A DNA stretch of 64,000 bases from Ruminococcaceae bacterium BL-6 (GTDB lineage: Bacteria; Bacillota; Clostridia; Oscillospirales; Acutalibacteraceae): positions 1 through 64,000 of the forward strand of contig LR778135.1 of assembly GCA_902810075.1 (NCBI GenBank). The letters are read 5' to 3'. The position numbers and the translations under genes were made by a program. Under the pieces are notes generated by a model. It was not told the origin of the DNA. It did not search any database and worked only from the letters and a program-made list of their open reading frames with translations. Below, piece by piece: positions 19,475 to 27,831 of this stretch. Position 1 is the stretch's first letter. Each line of letters opens with the position of its first letter.

Positions 19475-21844
19475 TTAAAAACTCTGCTCGGTCCGCGCGA
19501 TGATCTCATCCTGCAGCGCGCGGCTGAGGTTCCGGAAGTAATCGCTGTACCCGGCCACGCGCACGATCAGGTCCTTGTATTCGTCGGGATGCTTCTGCGC
19601 TTCCAGAAGGGTTTTGCGATCGACGACGTTGAACTGGATATGGTGCCCATCCAGATTGAAATAAGACCGGATGAGGTCCGCCATATTGTCCAGACCCTGT
19701 TCGCCCGCAATGTTGGAAGGGAGAAATTTCTGATTCAGCAGGGTTCCGCCCGTGCTGATGTGGTCCATCTTCGCGCAGGACCGGATGACGGCGGTGGGGC
19801 CGTTCGTATCGCTGCCCTGAACCGGGGAAATGCCCTCGGAAACCGGCTTGTGGGCCAGGCGCCCGTCGGGGCTTGCCTCCATGACCTCGCCGAAATAGAC
19901 GTGGCAGGTGGTGGGAAGCATGTTGACGCGGTACTGTCCCCCGCGCATATTGGGGCGCCCGGTGACGAAATCGTGATAATGATGGAAGACCGTTTTCATG
20001 ATATCGTCGGCATAATCGTCGTCGTTGCCGTACTTCGGGCTTTCATCCAGCAGAAGGTGGCGGACATCCTCGTAGCCCTCAAAGTTCGCGTGCAGAGCCT
20101 CCATCAGGCGGGGCATCGGGAGATCCTTCTTGTCATAGACATGAAGCTTGATGGCGGAAAGGCAATCGGTGATCGTGCCGATGCCGACGCCCTGAAGGTA
20201 GCTGGTGTTGTACCGCGCGCCGCCCGCGTTATAGTCCTTGCCCTTTTTGATGCAGTCGTTCGTGATGATCGACAGGAACGGCACCGGCATGTATCTTGCA
20301 TAGATGGATTCGATGGTGTTCGAGCCTTCCACCTTGATGTCGATGAAATATTTCATCTGTTTCCAGAACGCCGTCAGAAGCTCCTCAAAGGAGTGGAAAT
20401 CCTCCGCGCTCCCCAGCTCCAGGCCGAGCTGCTTTTTCGCCACGGGGTCGTACCCGTTGTTCAGGGTGAGCTCCAGAATCTTCGGGATGTTGAAATATCC
20501 GGTCAGGATATAGGCCTCGTTGCCGAACGCCCCGGTTTCCACGCAGCCGCTCGTTCCGCCCTTGCGCGCATCCTCAATGGTCTTGCCGGCGTTGAGCAGC
20601 TCCTGAATGATCTCCTCCGTGTTGTAGAAGGCGGGCTGCCCCCAGCCTTCCCGCGAAATCTCGCACGCGCGCTTCAGGAACTTCCGCGGCGTCTTCCGGC
20701 TGATCTGGACGTTCGAGCTGGGCTGAAGCAGGCGCATCTCATCCATGCAGTCCAGAATCAGGTAGCTGACGTCGTTGACGCCGTCCTCGCCCTCCGGCGT
20801 GATGCCGCCGGTGTTGATGTTGGCAAAGTCGGTGTAGGTTGCGCTCTCTTTCAGCGTGATCCCCACTTTCGGCGGGGCCGGCTGATTGTTGAACTTCACC
20901 CACAGGCATTCCAGCAGCTCCTTGGCCTTTTCTTTGTCCAGGATGCCCGCGTCGCAGTCTTTGCGGAAGAACGGGTACAGGTGCTGGTCCAGGCGGCCCG
21001 GGCTGTAAGCATCCCACGGGTTCAGCTCGGTGGTCACGCACAGGTGCACGAACCAGTACAGCTGGATCGCCTGCCAGTAGGTCTGCGGCCTGTGGGCCGG
21101 AACCACGTCGCAGTTCGCCGCGATCTGAAGCAGCTCCGCCTTCCTCGTTTCGTCCGTTTCCCGCACGGCCAGCCGGCGCGCGTATTCGCCGTACCGGCGG
21201 CCCAGGGTCATGATCGCGTCGCAGCAGATGGACATGGCGTTGAGCTGCTCCCTTTTCTGCACGGCTTCCCTGTCATGCAGGAAATCGAGCTGATCGATCG
21301 CCTTGCGGATATCCGCCTTCCGCTCCTGAAAGCCCTTGAGGAAGATGTTCTCGGAGCCGACGGTGTGGCCCGGGCCCCTCTGCTCCATGAATTCGGTGAA
21401 AATGCCGCTTTCATAGCAGTCTTTCCATTTGGGGCTGACGGACTCCAGGATCCGGTGGCGGATCGAGCGGTTCTTCCAGAACGGAATGATCTTTTCCTCC
21501 TGGGTCTTCACGTCCTCTTCCGAAACCTTGAAGGAAACCAGCTCCCGGTCGTTCATCACGTGCATGTCTTCCAGCGTGTGGCAGCACAGCTCGGGGAACG
21601 TGGGGGACGACTGAGGGCCGTCTCCCTTTTCCCCGACGATCAGCTCGCCGTCGTTGATGCAGAGCGTTTTGTGCTCCATGATGTACAGCAGGGTCAGCGC
21701 GCGCAGCTCCGGCACGGAAACGGTGCCTTCATACTTGCGGTAGGCCTCCGTCTCCAGCACGGCGCGCTCCAGATAGATTTTGGGCGGCGTGCTCTCGCTC
21801 TGCCTGCGCAGCTTGCGGATGCGTTCGTTCATACCTCTTTCCAT
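19475..21844 (-). CDS. hypD: trans-4-hydroxy-L-proline dehydratase (glycyl radical enzyme)
   Basis: Radical dehydration of trans-4-hydroxy-L-proline to (S)-P5C and water in the cytoplasm. From the ATG at 21844 (AGGAGG 10 bases upstream) it is 789 residues, the length of Clostridioides difficile HypD. Catalytic C434 and E436 sit in GGTSGCVETG; the glycyl radical is G765 in VRVAGYSD. F152, H160, D278, S334, F340 and Y450 fall at the positions I recall for the substrate pocket of the C. difficile enzyme, which separates it from choline, glycerol or pyruvate lyases. The activase gene lies directly upstream. Confidence 0.96.
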   Translation of the reverse strand: MERGMNERIRKLRRQSESTPPKIYLERAVLETEAYRKYEGTVSVPELRALTLLYIMEHKTLCINDGELIVGEKGDGPQSSPTFPELCCHTLEDMHVMNDRELVSFKVSEEDVKTQEEKIIPFWKNRSIRHRILESVSPKWKDCYESGIFTEFMEQRGPGHTVGSENIFLKGFQERKADIRKAIDQLDFLHDREAVQKREQLNAMSICCDAIMTLGRRYGEYARRLAVRETDETRKAELLQIAANCDVVPAHRPQTYWQAIQLYWFVHLCVTTELNPWDAYSPGRLDQHLYPFFRKDCDAGILDKEKAKELLECLWVKFNNQPAPPKVGITLKESATYTDFANINTGGITPEGEDGVNDVSYLILDCMDEMRLLQPSSNVQISRKTPRKFLKRACEISREGWGQPAFYNTEEIIQELLNAGKTIEDARKGGTSGCVETGAFGNEAYILTGYFNIPKILELTLNNGYDPVAKKQLGLELGSAEDFHSFEELLTAFWKQMKYFIDIKVEGSNTIESIYARYMPVPFLSIITNDCIKKGKDYNAGGARYNTSYLQGVGIGTITDCLSAIKLHVYDKKDLPMPRLMEALHANFEGYEDVRHLLLDESPKYGNDDDYADDIMKTVFHHYHDFVTGRPNMRGGQYRVNMLPTTCHVYFGEVMEASPDGRLAHKPVSEGISPVQGSDTNGPTAVIRSCAKMDHISTGGTLLNQKFLPSNIAGEQGLDNMADLIRSYFNLDGHHIQFNVVDRKTLLEAQKHPDEYKDLIVRVAGYSDYFRNLSRALQDEIIARTEQSF

Positions 21845-21897
21845 AATCACGAAACCTCCTATCTTAAAATTACTAATATAAAGTTGATTCTTCTTTT

Positions 21898-22809
21898 TTA
21901 ACCGCCGATGAATACCGGGGAGATGCCCGCGTCCAGCCACATCTTTTTCAGACATTCCATCCGCTCGGCGGGCGGGGGAGTAAACTCTTTGCAGCCCGTC
22001 CTCCCAAGGCGGGGACCTTTATCCGAGCCGGCCTTGTGGTAGGGGAGAAGGTTCACCTGTGTCAGATGGATGTCGTTGTCCCTGACGAAATCGATCATCT
22101 TCCGGATCTCTTCGTCGCTGCTGTTCACCCCGATCACGGGGATCCGCAGGTTGATCTTCGCGCCGTCTAGGCTGAGCCGCTTCAGGTTTTCCAGAATCCG
22201 GCGGTTGTCCCGCCCGGTATATGTAAGGTGAAGCCCCGGCGTGACCGCTTTCATGTCGTACAGGAACGTGTCCGTATAAGGGAGCACGGCCCGAAGGTTT
22301 TCATAGGGGACGTCGCCGCAGGTGTCGATGTTGACGCTGATGTCCTCCCCGTGCAGGTCTTTGAGCAATTCCAGAAGATATCCCATGTCCTGCGTCATGA
22401 CCTCCCCGCCGGAAAGCGTGACGCCCCCGCCGGAAGTCTCGTAGAACATGCGGTCGCGCACCAGCCGCCTGACCAGCTCTTTCACCGGGATCTGCTCCCC
22501 GACGATGCTTCTGGCGCCGTAAAGGCAGCGGCTGACGCACGCCCCGCAGACGGTGCATTTTTCCCGGGCGGTCTCCACCCGGCCGGACTCCGTCCGGAAG
22601 ATGGCGTTCTGAGGGCACGCCGGAATGCAGCTTCCGCATCCGACGCAGCGCTGCGCGTCCACCATCAATTCCCGCCGGTATACCTGGCTTTCCGGGTTGT
22701 GGCACCAGGCGCAGGCGAGGGGACACCCTTTAAAAAAAACCGTGGTGCGGATCCCGCTTCCGTCGTGGACGGAGAATTTTTGGATGTTAATAATATTCGG
22801 CTCTCTCAT
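21898..22809 (-). CDS. hypE: HypD-activating radical SAM enzyme
   Basis: Installs the glycyl radical on HypD. 303 residues: radical-SAM cluster Cys29, Cys33, Cys36 (GCPLACAWC), then two ferredoxin-like clusters, Cys55/58/61/65 and Cys85/88/91/95, typical of activases of the PFL family, and TLSGGEVMTQ. First gene after the promoter at 22863-22891, with hypD 53 bases downstream. Confidence 0.94.
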   Translation of the reverse strand: MREPNIINIQKFSVHDGSGIRTTVFFKGCPLACAWCHNPESQVYRRELMVDAQRCVGCGSCIPACPQNAIFRTESGRVETAREKCTVCGACVSRCLYGARSIVGEQIPVKELVRRLVRDRMFYETSGGGVTLSGGEVMTQDMGYLLELLKDLHGEDISVNIDTCGDVPYENLRAVLPYTDTFLYDMKAVTPGLHLTYTGRDNRRILENLKRLSLDGAKINLRIPVIGVNSSDEEIRKMIDFVRDNDIHLTQVNLLPYHKAGSDKGPRLGRTGCKEFTPPPAERMECLKKMWLDAGISPVFIGG

Positions 22810-22862
22810 GTTGCCCTCTCATAATTCATGGATATGAAATATCAACGGTAATTTTCATTATC

Positions 22863-22891
22863 ATTATATGATTCATGATTCCAAAAGTCAA
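22863..22891 (-). promoter_or_regulatory. Sigma-A promoter of the hypE-hypD unit
   Basis: -35 TTGACT (22886-22891), 17-bp spacer, -10 TATAAT (22863-22868), about 55 bases from the hypE start. Confidence 0.85.
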
Positions 22892-22898
22892 CGATTCC

Positions 22899-22912
22899 TA
22901 TGAAATTTCATA
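22899..22912. promoter_or_regulatory. Palindromic operator candidate between divergent promoters
   Basis: Perfect 14-bp palindrome TATGAAATTTCATA, seven bases upstream of the hypE -35 box and about 30 upstream of the regulator's own -35 box. A natural binding site for the adjacent XRE-cupin protein; binding is inference. Confidence 0.5.
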
Positions 22913-22943
22913 AATAAGAAAATTTTGAGAAAAAAGTCGCCGG

Positions 22944-22972
22944 TTGACTTTTTTTCGCCCGACAGATATCAT
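22944..22972 (+). promoter_or_regulatory. Promoter of the XRE-cupin regulator
   Basis: -35 TTGACT (22944-22949), 17-bp spacer, -10 TATCAT (22967-22972). It leaves a leader of about 160 nt before the regulator ATG; the rest of the 22810-23142 gap holds no gene. Confidence 0.75.
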
Positions 22973-23142
22973 ATAGTTATATTTATTTGTGAAAAACTGA
23001 AGGATAAAGACGGCAGGCTCGAATGCCCGGCAGAAAAGGCGAAAACCGCCGCGGCTCCCGCCCGGCTGAAACGCGGGGCCGCCCGCTTGTTCCCGTGCGG
23101 ACTTTCCGCCGTTTTGTTCTTTGTCCGGTAAGGAGATTTCTC

Positions 23143-23757
23143 ATGGACCACAACATCACCATAGGCTCTAAGATCAAGGCGCTTCGAAAGGAAAAAAACA
23201 TGACCTTGAAGCAATTGAGCGACGGCTCCGGGCTTTCGGTCGGGTTCCTTTCCCAGCTGGAGCGCGGCATCTCTTCCATTGCGATCGATTCCCTGGCGAA
23301 GATTGCCGAGATCCTGGGGGTGAACCTCTCCACTTTTTTCCAGGAAATGAAGGTGGTCGACACCGACCCGGTCGTGCACAGCTATGATATGCTCTGCACG
23401 CAGGTGAGCCCGCAGATCATCCAGTTCATCCTGAGCAACGACGTTTCGGGCTTCGGCGCCCTGCCCAGGATCTTTCAGCTGATGCCGATGGCAAATGCGG
23501 ACATGCCCAAGCTGGAAATGTACTGTCATACCGGCGAGGAGTTCATCTATGTGCTGGAAGGCGTCGTCACCGTCTTCATTGGGGACAGCCGGTATTGCCT
23601 TTATCCCGGGGACAGCATCCAGGTCCGTTCGAACCGGCCCCACAACTGGATTAATTATACGAATAAAATCGCGAAAATATTGACGTTCAATTACCCGAAT
23701 CCGTTCAGGGGCCAGAACGCCGGGGATATTGAGCACCCGACGCCGGAGACCCTTTGA
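23143..23757 (+). CDS. XRE-family regulator with C-terminal cupin domain
   Basis: 204 residues. Helix-turn-helix at about 8-62 (TLKQLSDGSGLSVGFLSQLERG), cupin sensor at about 110-180 (HTGEEFIYVLEGVV ... LYPGDSIQVRSNRPHNW). Such proteins sense a small ligand through the cupin and repress or activate an adjacent catabolic operon. Divergent from hypE, so a hydroxyproline or P5C sensor is the obvious proposal. ATG follows TAAGGAG; an in-frame start at 23023 is less likely. Confidence 0.9.
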   Translation: MDHNITIGSKIKALRKEKNMTLKQLSDGSGLSVGFLSQLERGISSIAIDSLAKIAEILGVNLSTFFQEMKVVDTDPVVHSYDMLCTQVSPQIIQFILSNDVSGFGALPRIFQLMPMANADMPKLEMYCHTGEEFIYVLEGVVTVFIGDSRYCLYPGDSIQVRSNRPHNWINYTNKIAKILTFNYPNPFRGQNAGDIEHPTPETL

Positions 23758-23775
23758 GCGGTATCGGAAAAGTAA

Positions 23776-23810
23776 AAAGCTCCTGAAACAAAATCTGTTT
23801 CAGGAGCTTT
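23776..23810 (+). terminator. Terminator of the XRE-cupin gene
   Basis: Perfect 15-bp stem AAAGCTCCTGAAACA / TGTTTCAGGAGCTTT with a T-rich tail, 19 bases after the stop. Confidence 0.9.
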
Positions 23811-24038
23811 TATTTTGCGGGGAACGGCCTTATCACAGCGGAAGCGGCGGTCCGGCGCAAGAAAAAGTTTCCGGGGAAACCGTTTTTTTCCATCCGCCGA
23901 TGAGAGTTTTCTCATAAAAATAAACAGCCGGCGCGTGCTGCCGATACTAAATATAGAGAAGACGGGAAGATAGCCGGGCCTTGTTTGAGCCGCCGCTTTT
24001 TATGGATCGGACCAGGCCCTGAGAAAGGAAGATTATTG

Positions 24039-24356
24039 ATGGAAATTTCATCCGTTTCGGCAAGCACCGGCGTTTCCTATTCCGGCAGCGATTCCGAGAT
24101 CACGCGCCTGCGCGCGCAGGAAAGGAAGCTTCAGCAGCAGCTCAGCGAGCTTCAGAGCAGCTCTTCCTCCAAGGACAGCGAACAGGTTCAGCAGGAGCAG
24201 GCTCTGCTTCAGCAGCAGATTTCCGAGGTCGAGATGCAGATTCAGCAGCTTCAGAACCGCGGGCGGCAGCAGGATGTGGGCGCCGCGCAGAAAGCGGCCG
24301 GGGCTTCATCCTATTCCGTACCGGAAGAGGAGCATCTTCTGGACATCACCGTGTGA
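24039..24356 (+). CDS. FlxA-like small coiled-coil protein
   Basis: 105 residues, rich in Q, S and E. A heptad coiled coil spans about 18-80 (RLRAQERKLQQQL, QALLQQQISEVEMQIQQL). Resembles the FlxA-like family, of unknown function although the name comes from a flagellar-regulon gene of E. coli. No signal peptide or membrane helix. AAAGGAAG precedes the ATG. It stands alone between two terminators. Confidence 0.7.
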   Translation: MEISSVSASTGVSYSGSDSEITRLRAQERKLQQQLSELQSSSSSKDSEQVQQEQALLQQQISEVEMQIQQLQNRGRQQDVGAAQKAAGASSYSVPEEEHLLDITV

Positions 24357-24367
24357 CCGCAGAAAGC

Positions 24368-24412
24368 AAAAAGGGCTACCCGCCGGTTTCTTTCCGGCGG
24401 GTAGCCCTTTTT
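24368..24412. terminator. Bidirectional terminator
   Basis: 19-bp perfect stem (core GGGCTACCCGCCGG) with A-tract before and T-tract after, between the convergent FlxA-like gene and the lipoprotein gene. Confidence 0.92.
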
Positions 24413-24422
24413 AAGGGTCGGT

Positions 24423-25073
24423 TTATTTTCCGGTGTAGGCGTAGGTAAACTTTTTGTCCAGCGCGTAAAGCTTTACATAGATTTTACTGGCGCGTGCCCG
24501 GTAATATTCCATCGTCTGCCCGGCGGTTTCCACCTGCGCGACGGAGCCGCCCGCGGCCTGCGCCTTGTCCGCGATCTTTTTCAGCTCGGCCGGCGTCTCC
24601 TTCTCCCAGTTCGCCTGTACCTGCTTGTAAGCTTCCTTCTTGGCGGCCGGCGCCTTCTGGATCAGCTTTTTGTAGCCGACCTCGATTTCCTTCTGCCACA
24701 GCTTGGTGTATTTTTCCGCCAGGTTCACCATATCCACGTTCGAGGTGGCCTTTTCCACATCCTTTAAATAAGCGGCGTCGATCGGGTTTTTCGCGAACAC
24801 CTTGTTGAACGCCTTGTCGCTGGTCACAATGGTGGAAAGCGCCTCTCCCTTATCCTTGGGCGGCTGCGAATCCTGCGGCTTGGAGGAGCTGCCCGGAAGC
24901 TGATTCCCCGGCACGGAGGCGGAGTTTGTTTCCGTCGCGGGCTCGCTGATGGTCGGTTCGCTGACGACGCCCGAAGAAACGCTGCCCTCCTTTTTATTAC
25001 AGCCGAAGAATACCGAGAAAACCATTATAAAAGCGATCAGCAGAGTAGCCAATCTCATTTTTCTCATCACCAT
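24423..25073 (-). CDS. Predicted lipoprotein, helical, unknown function
   Basis: About 216 residues. Signal peptide with lipobox VFFGC (LLIAFIMVFSVFFGCNKK), then a Ser/Thr/Pro/Glu-rich low-complexity linker of about 60 residues and a helical domain rich in K, A and E. Anchored outside the cytoplasmic membrane by lipid on the Cys. Start is uncertain: ATG at 25073 or two codons later; GGAAAGGA lies just upstream. I do not recognise the family. Confidence 0.72.
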   Translation of the reverse strand: MVMRKMRLATLLIAFIMVFSVFFGCNKKEGSVSSGVVSEPTISEPATETNSASVPGNQLPGSSSKPQDSQPPKDKGEALSTIVTSDKAFNKVFAKNPIDAAYLKDVEKATSNVDMVNLAEKYTKLWQKEIEVGYKKLIQKAPAAKKEAYKQVQANWEKETPAELKKIADKAQAAGGSVAQVETAGQTMEYYRARASKIYVKLYALDKKFTYAYTGK

Positions 25074-25113
25074 TACGTCCTTTCCAAAGTAAATTATTGG
25101 TAGATTTTCATCT

Positions 25114-25190
25114 ACGGCAATTCCGCTGATGGTTGTGAATGCGGGCCTGTTCCTCCCCCGCCGAAGGCGGGGGAGGAACAGAAACAGATT
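25114..25190 (+). repeat. Interspersed palindromic repeat, full copy
   Basis: Reads CGGCAATTCCGCTGATGG, then TGTGAATGCGGGCC, then a strong hairpin GTTCCTCCCCCGCC / GGCGGGGGAGGAAC, then AGAAACAGATT. Lies just upstream of the lipoprotein start, within its likely leader. Related copies at 16180, 44405, 53992 and 57769. Confidence 0.7.
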
Positions 25191-25272
25191 TTCCAGATCA
25201 ACCGGAACCGCTATCATTTACTTTAACATAACATCCTCTTTCTTTCAATGCGGAAATGTGAATAAAATCTTT

Positions 25273-26133
25273 CTATAATCTTAAGGCTCTCATCAGCATC
25301 GGTTCGATCTGCCGGTAAATGGCGTCCGTCTGCTCGATGGGCAGCGGATTTTCGCCCATCCCCACCTCCACGGTGAAGCCGGGGCGGCGCAGGCAGTCGA
25401 TGAACCAGTCCTTGAAGCCGCCGCCCACGGCCAGCCCCTCGGGGGAGGCGACGGTGTACCCGGCGGCGCCGGCAAGGGCCTGAGCCATTTCCAGCGAGCA
25501 GGGCGGCGTGTGCTTCCCGAAATCGTAATAGATCACTTCGCCCTGGCTGTGGAACGCGATCGCCTGGCAGAAGCACAGGATGCGGCAAAGGTTCGCGACG
25601 GCGGCGGTTTCGGGCTCGCTTTCGGGGCGCGGGCCGCCGAAGCGCGTGCGCCCGGGCTTTGTGATGCCGGCCTCGATCTCCTGCTGACGCAGCTCGCACC
25701 AGCCTGCGTTGAAGTTGTGGTTCAGGTCAACGCCGCGCGCGTTGGCCTGCCAGCGCCGTTCCGGGTTTCTGAGCTGGATCTCCACGCCGTCCGGGTTCAC
25801 GCAGGGCAGGATGCACAGCCCCCGCCGCGCCAGAAGCGGCGCGGGGTCCTCCCCGGCGATCGTCGTGTGGTTTTCCAGCGCGCTGCAAAGGTTATGCGCA
25901 AAGCGCAGCATCAAAAGTTCGGTGATCCATTCCATTCCGTGAAAGGCGGCGGCGAACAGCACGCGCTGGCGCGTCTCCCCGAACGAGATGGAATAGATAC
26001 GCCGCCCGCACACGCTCCGCCCTATGCTGCCCGTCAGGGCGCAGCGGCACCGGGAGAGCCGCGCCATCTCCTGTTCCAGATAAGCGTAATTCGGCGGCGT
26101 CAGCGTTGTCGATATGGTCTTTGTCTGTTCCAC
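25273..26133 (-). CDS. M14 family zinc carboxypeptidase
   Basis: 286 residues, catalytic domain only and no signal peptide. Zinc ligands H65, E68 (FHGMEW) and H195 (AFHSQGE); substrate residues in NPDGVE and ARGVDLNHNF; catalytic glutamate E256 in FTVEVGMGENPLP. The closest function I can suggest is a gamma-D-glutamyl-meso-diaminopimelate peptidase or LD-carboxypeptidase acting on peptidoglycan peptides. Confidence 0.87.
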   Translation of the reverse strand: MEQTKTISTTLTPPNYAYLEQEMARLSRCRCALTGSIGRSVCGRRIYSISFGETRQRVLFAAAFHGMEWITELLMLRFAHNLCSALENHTTIAGEDPAPLLARRGLCILPCVNPDGVEIQLRNPERRWQANARGVDLNHNFNAGWCELRQQEIEAGITKPGRTRFGGPRPESEPETAAVANLCRILCFCQAIAFHSQGEVIYYDFGKHTPPCSLEMAQALAGAAGYTVASPEGLAVGGGFKDWFIDCLRRPGFTVEVGMGENPLPIEQTDAIYRQIEPMLMRALRL

Positions 26134-26528
26134 GGGAAAGTCCCCCTTTAATCGTTTTCATGATACATATCAGATGGAAGAATCCGGATGCGGGCCGGTT
26201 ATGAAGATTTGGGTTTAATATCCGGCGGTGATGCACAGCCGGGGCCGCACAACTGGGGATATCTTCCATTATAGAAGATTGCATCGGATGGATTGTGTAG
26301 AAACCCGGCGCGGGAAAATACCGGAAAAGAGGGGGCGGCGGTTGTTTTATCACCGCACCTGCCGAATCGCGGCCGATTCCCGCTGAATCCCGCAGCGCCG
26401 GGAATCCGGCATCGGCGGAAACGGCTCTTTGGCGTTCCGGGCTTGCGGCTTTGAGCCGGACGCATTATAATAACATTAAATCATAAGAAAAAACAAAGCC
26501 GGGGGTTCCCCGCGGAAAGGCCGGAATT
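26134..26528. other. 395-base intergenic region, nothing recognised
   Basis: Divergent gap between the M14 peptidase and the Nudix gene. It must hold both promoters, but I could not assign convincing -35/-10 pairs. No gene, repeat copy or terminator seen. Confidence 0.5.
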
Positions 26529-27074
26529 ATGAAACTGACGGAAAAAACGCTGTCCCGGGAGTATCGCTACCGGGGGAAGATCATCAATATGCGGGTGGAT
26601 CGCGCCCAGCTTGAAAACGGCCGCGTCGTCTCGCGCGAGGTGGTGGAGCATCCGGGCGGGGTCTGCATCGGTGCGCTGACGGAGCAGGGCGAGCTGTTGT
26701 TCGTGCGGCAGTTCCGCTACCCCTACGGCAAGGTGGTGCGCGAGCTGCCCGCCGGGAAGCTGGAGCCGGGCGAGGACCCGCTGGAAGCCGGCAAACGCGA
26801 GCTGAAAGAGGAGACCGGCGCCATAGGAGAAGATTACCAGTTTTTGGGCGGTTTATACCCGTCACCCGGATATACCGATGAAATTATTTCCCTTTACGCG
26901 TGCCGCGTGAAGGCATCCGGGGAAAGCCACCCCGACGACGACGAATTTCTGGAGGTGGACCGCGTCCCCCTTGGCCGTGCGGTGGAGCTGGTCATGAACA
27001 ACGAGCTGCCCGATTCCAAAACCCAGGTTTTGGTTTTGAAAATCGCCTATCTGGTAGAAAACAAAAAATTCTGA
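26529..27074 (+). CDS. Nudix hydrolase, ADP-ribose pyrophosphatase type
   Basis: 181 residues. Complete Nudix box GKLEPGEDPLEAGKRELKEETGA (pieces GKLEPGE and RELKEETGA), residues about 78-100, preceded by the VREL-PAG pattern and the N-terminal domain of ADP-ribose pyrophosphatases. Hydrolyses ADP-ribose to AMP and ribose-5-phosphate, or a related nucleoside diphosphate. RBS CGGAAAGG upstream. Confidence 0.92.
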   Translation: MKLTEKTLSREYRYRGKIINMRVDRAQLENGRVVSREVVEHPGGVCIGALTEQGELLFVRQFRYPYGKVVRELPAGKLEPGEDPLEAGKRELKEETGAIGEDYQFLGGLYPSPGYTDEIISLYACRVKASGESHPDDDEFLEVDRVPLGRAVELVMNNELPDSKTQVLVLKIAYLVENKKF

Positions 27075-27177
27075 GCGAGTTTTCCACCAATTGTGGAGAG
27101 GATGTGGAAAACGTTGCGGGAAGCTTCATCCGTTTCGGGATTCGGATTTCGCCAGTCGTTCCCCGCGGGGGAGCGAG

Positions 27178-27245
27178 CTGTGCTTCAGGTCCTGGGGCGC
27201 CGCCCCAGCCCCTGCAAGCTTTTTCAAAAGCTTGACCAAAACTTT
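27178..27245 (-). repeat. 68-bp hairpin repeat, copy 1
   Basis: On the minus strand: TTTTGGTCAAGC, hairpin CAAGCTTTT/AAAAGCTTG, hairpin CTGGGGC/GCCCCAG, ending CCTGAAGCAC. About 85 percent identical to the copy at 28674-28741 on the opposite strand; differences in the stems are compensatory. Confidence 0.75.
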
Positions 27246-27282
27246 TGAGATATTTCCAGATAGCTTTCTATCTTTAGACGTG

Positions 27283-27310
27283 AAAAAGCCCGGCGTTCGC
27301 CGGGCTTTTT
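27283..27310. terminator. Bidirectional terminator between nudix and DUF1284 genes
   Basis: 13-bp perfect stem AAAAAGCCCGGCG / CGCCGGGCTTTTT with a two-base loop (tetraloop TTCG region). Confidence 0.9.
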
Positions 27311-27411
27311 CATACAATAAAATGGAATGGATCGGAATTTTCAAATACTCCGGGTGTGGAAGCACCCGTTTCATAAAAACAATTTGACGGCGGATCACTC
27401 CCCCCGCCTGT

Positions 27412-27831
27412 TTATTGGAACGTTCCCGATGCCGGTCCTTTTCCCTTGATCTGCCGCAGGCAGAGGGGAAGCCACTGGCATCCGGGGCATACGGCCGCCA
27501 GGCCGTGCCGGGCGATCGCCCGGCCGACCGCGCCCTGAAAAGCCTGCCACGAAAGGGACTGCCCGTCCCGCAGGCCGCACAGCTCCAGGCAGGCGTTATC
27601 ATAGCCGAGCACCTTTTCCTGGGAATCGCAGACGCCGTTTGCATTGTGGGGACAGCTCCCGCACAGGCAGTCCGGCCCGATCCGCAGCCGGATTTCCCGG
27701 GAAGGGTTCGTGGAGAGCGCGTCGGCGACGCGCGTCATATTCTCCACGAAGGTTTCGCTGTACCCCTTCCCGGTGAAATGCCGGATGCAAAACCCGTGGT
27801 GCGGGCGCAGGACGACCGGTTCCGGATTCAT
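27412..27831 (-). CDS. DUF1284 cysteine-rich protein
   Basis: 139 residues beginning MNPEPVVLRPHHGFCIRHF with GKGYSETFVENM, the DUF1284 signature. Nine or so cysteines (CLCGSCPHNANGVC, CPGCQWLPLC) suggest a bound metal or iron-sulfur cluster. The start overlaps the bioY stop (ATGA), so the two are translationally coupled. Function unknown. Confidence 0.82.
   Translation of the reverse strand: MNPEPVVLRPHHGFCIRHFTGKGYSETFVENMTRVADALSTNPSREIRLRIGPDCLCGSCPHNANGVCDSQEKVLGYDNACLELCGLRDGQSLSWQAFQGAVGRAIARHGLAAVCPGCQWLPLCLRQIKGKGPASGTFQ

Noticed and set aside
23023..23142. N-terminal extension of the XRE-cupin regulator by 40 residues
   Set aside because: Would add an Arg-rich stretch with no homology to the family; the ATG at 23143 has a good ribosome site and places the helix-turn-helix at the usual residue 8.
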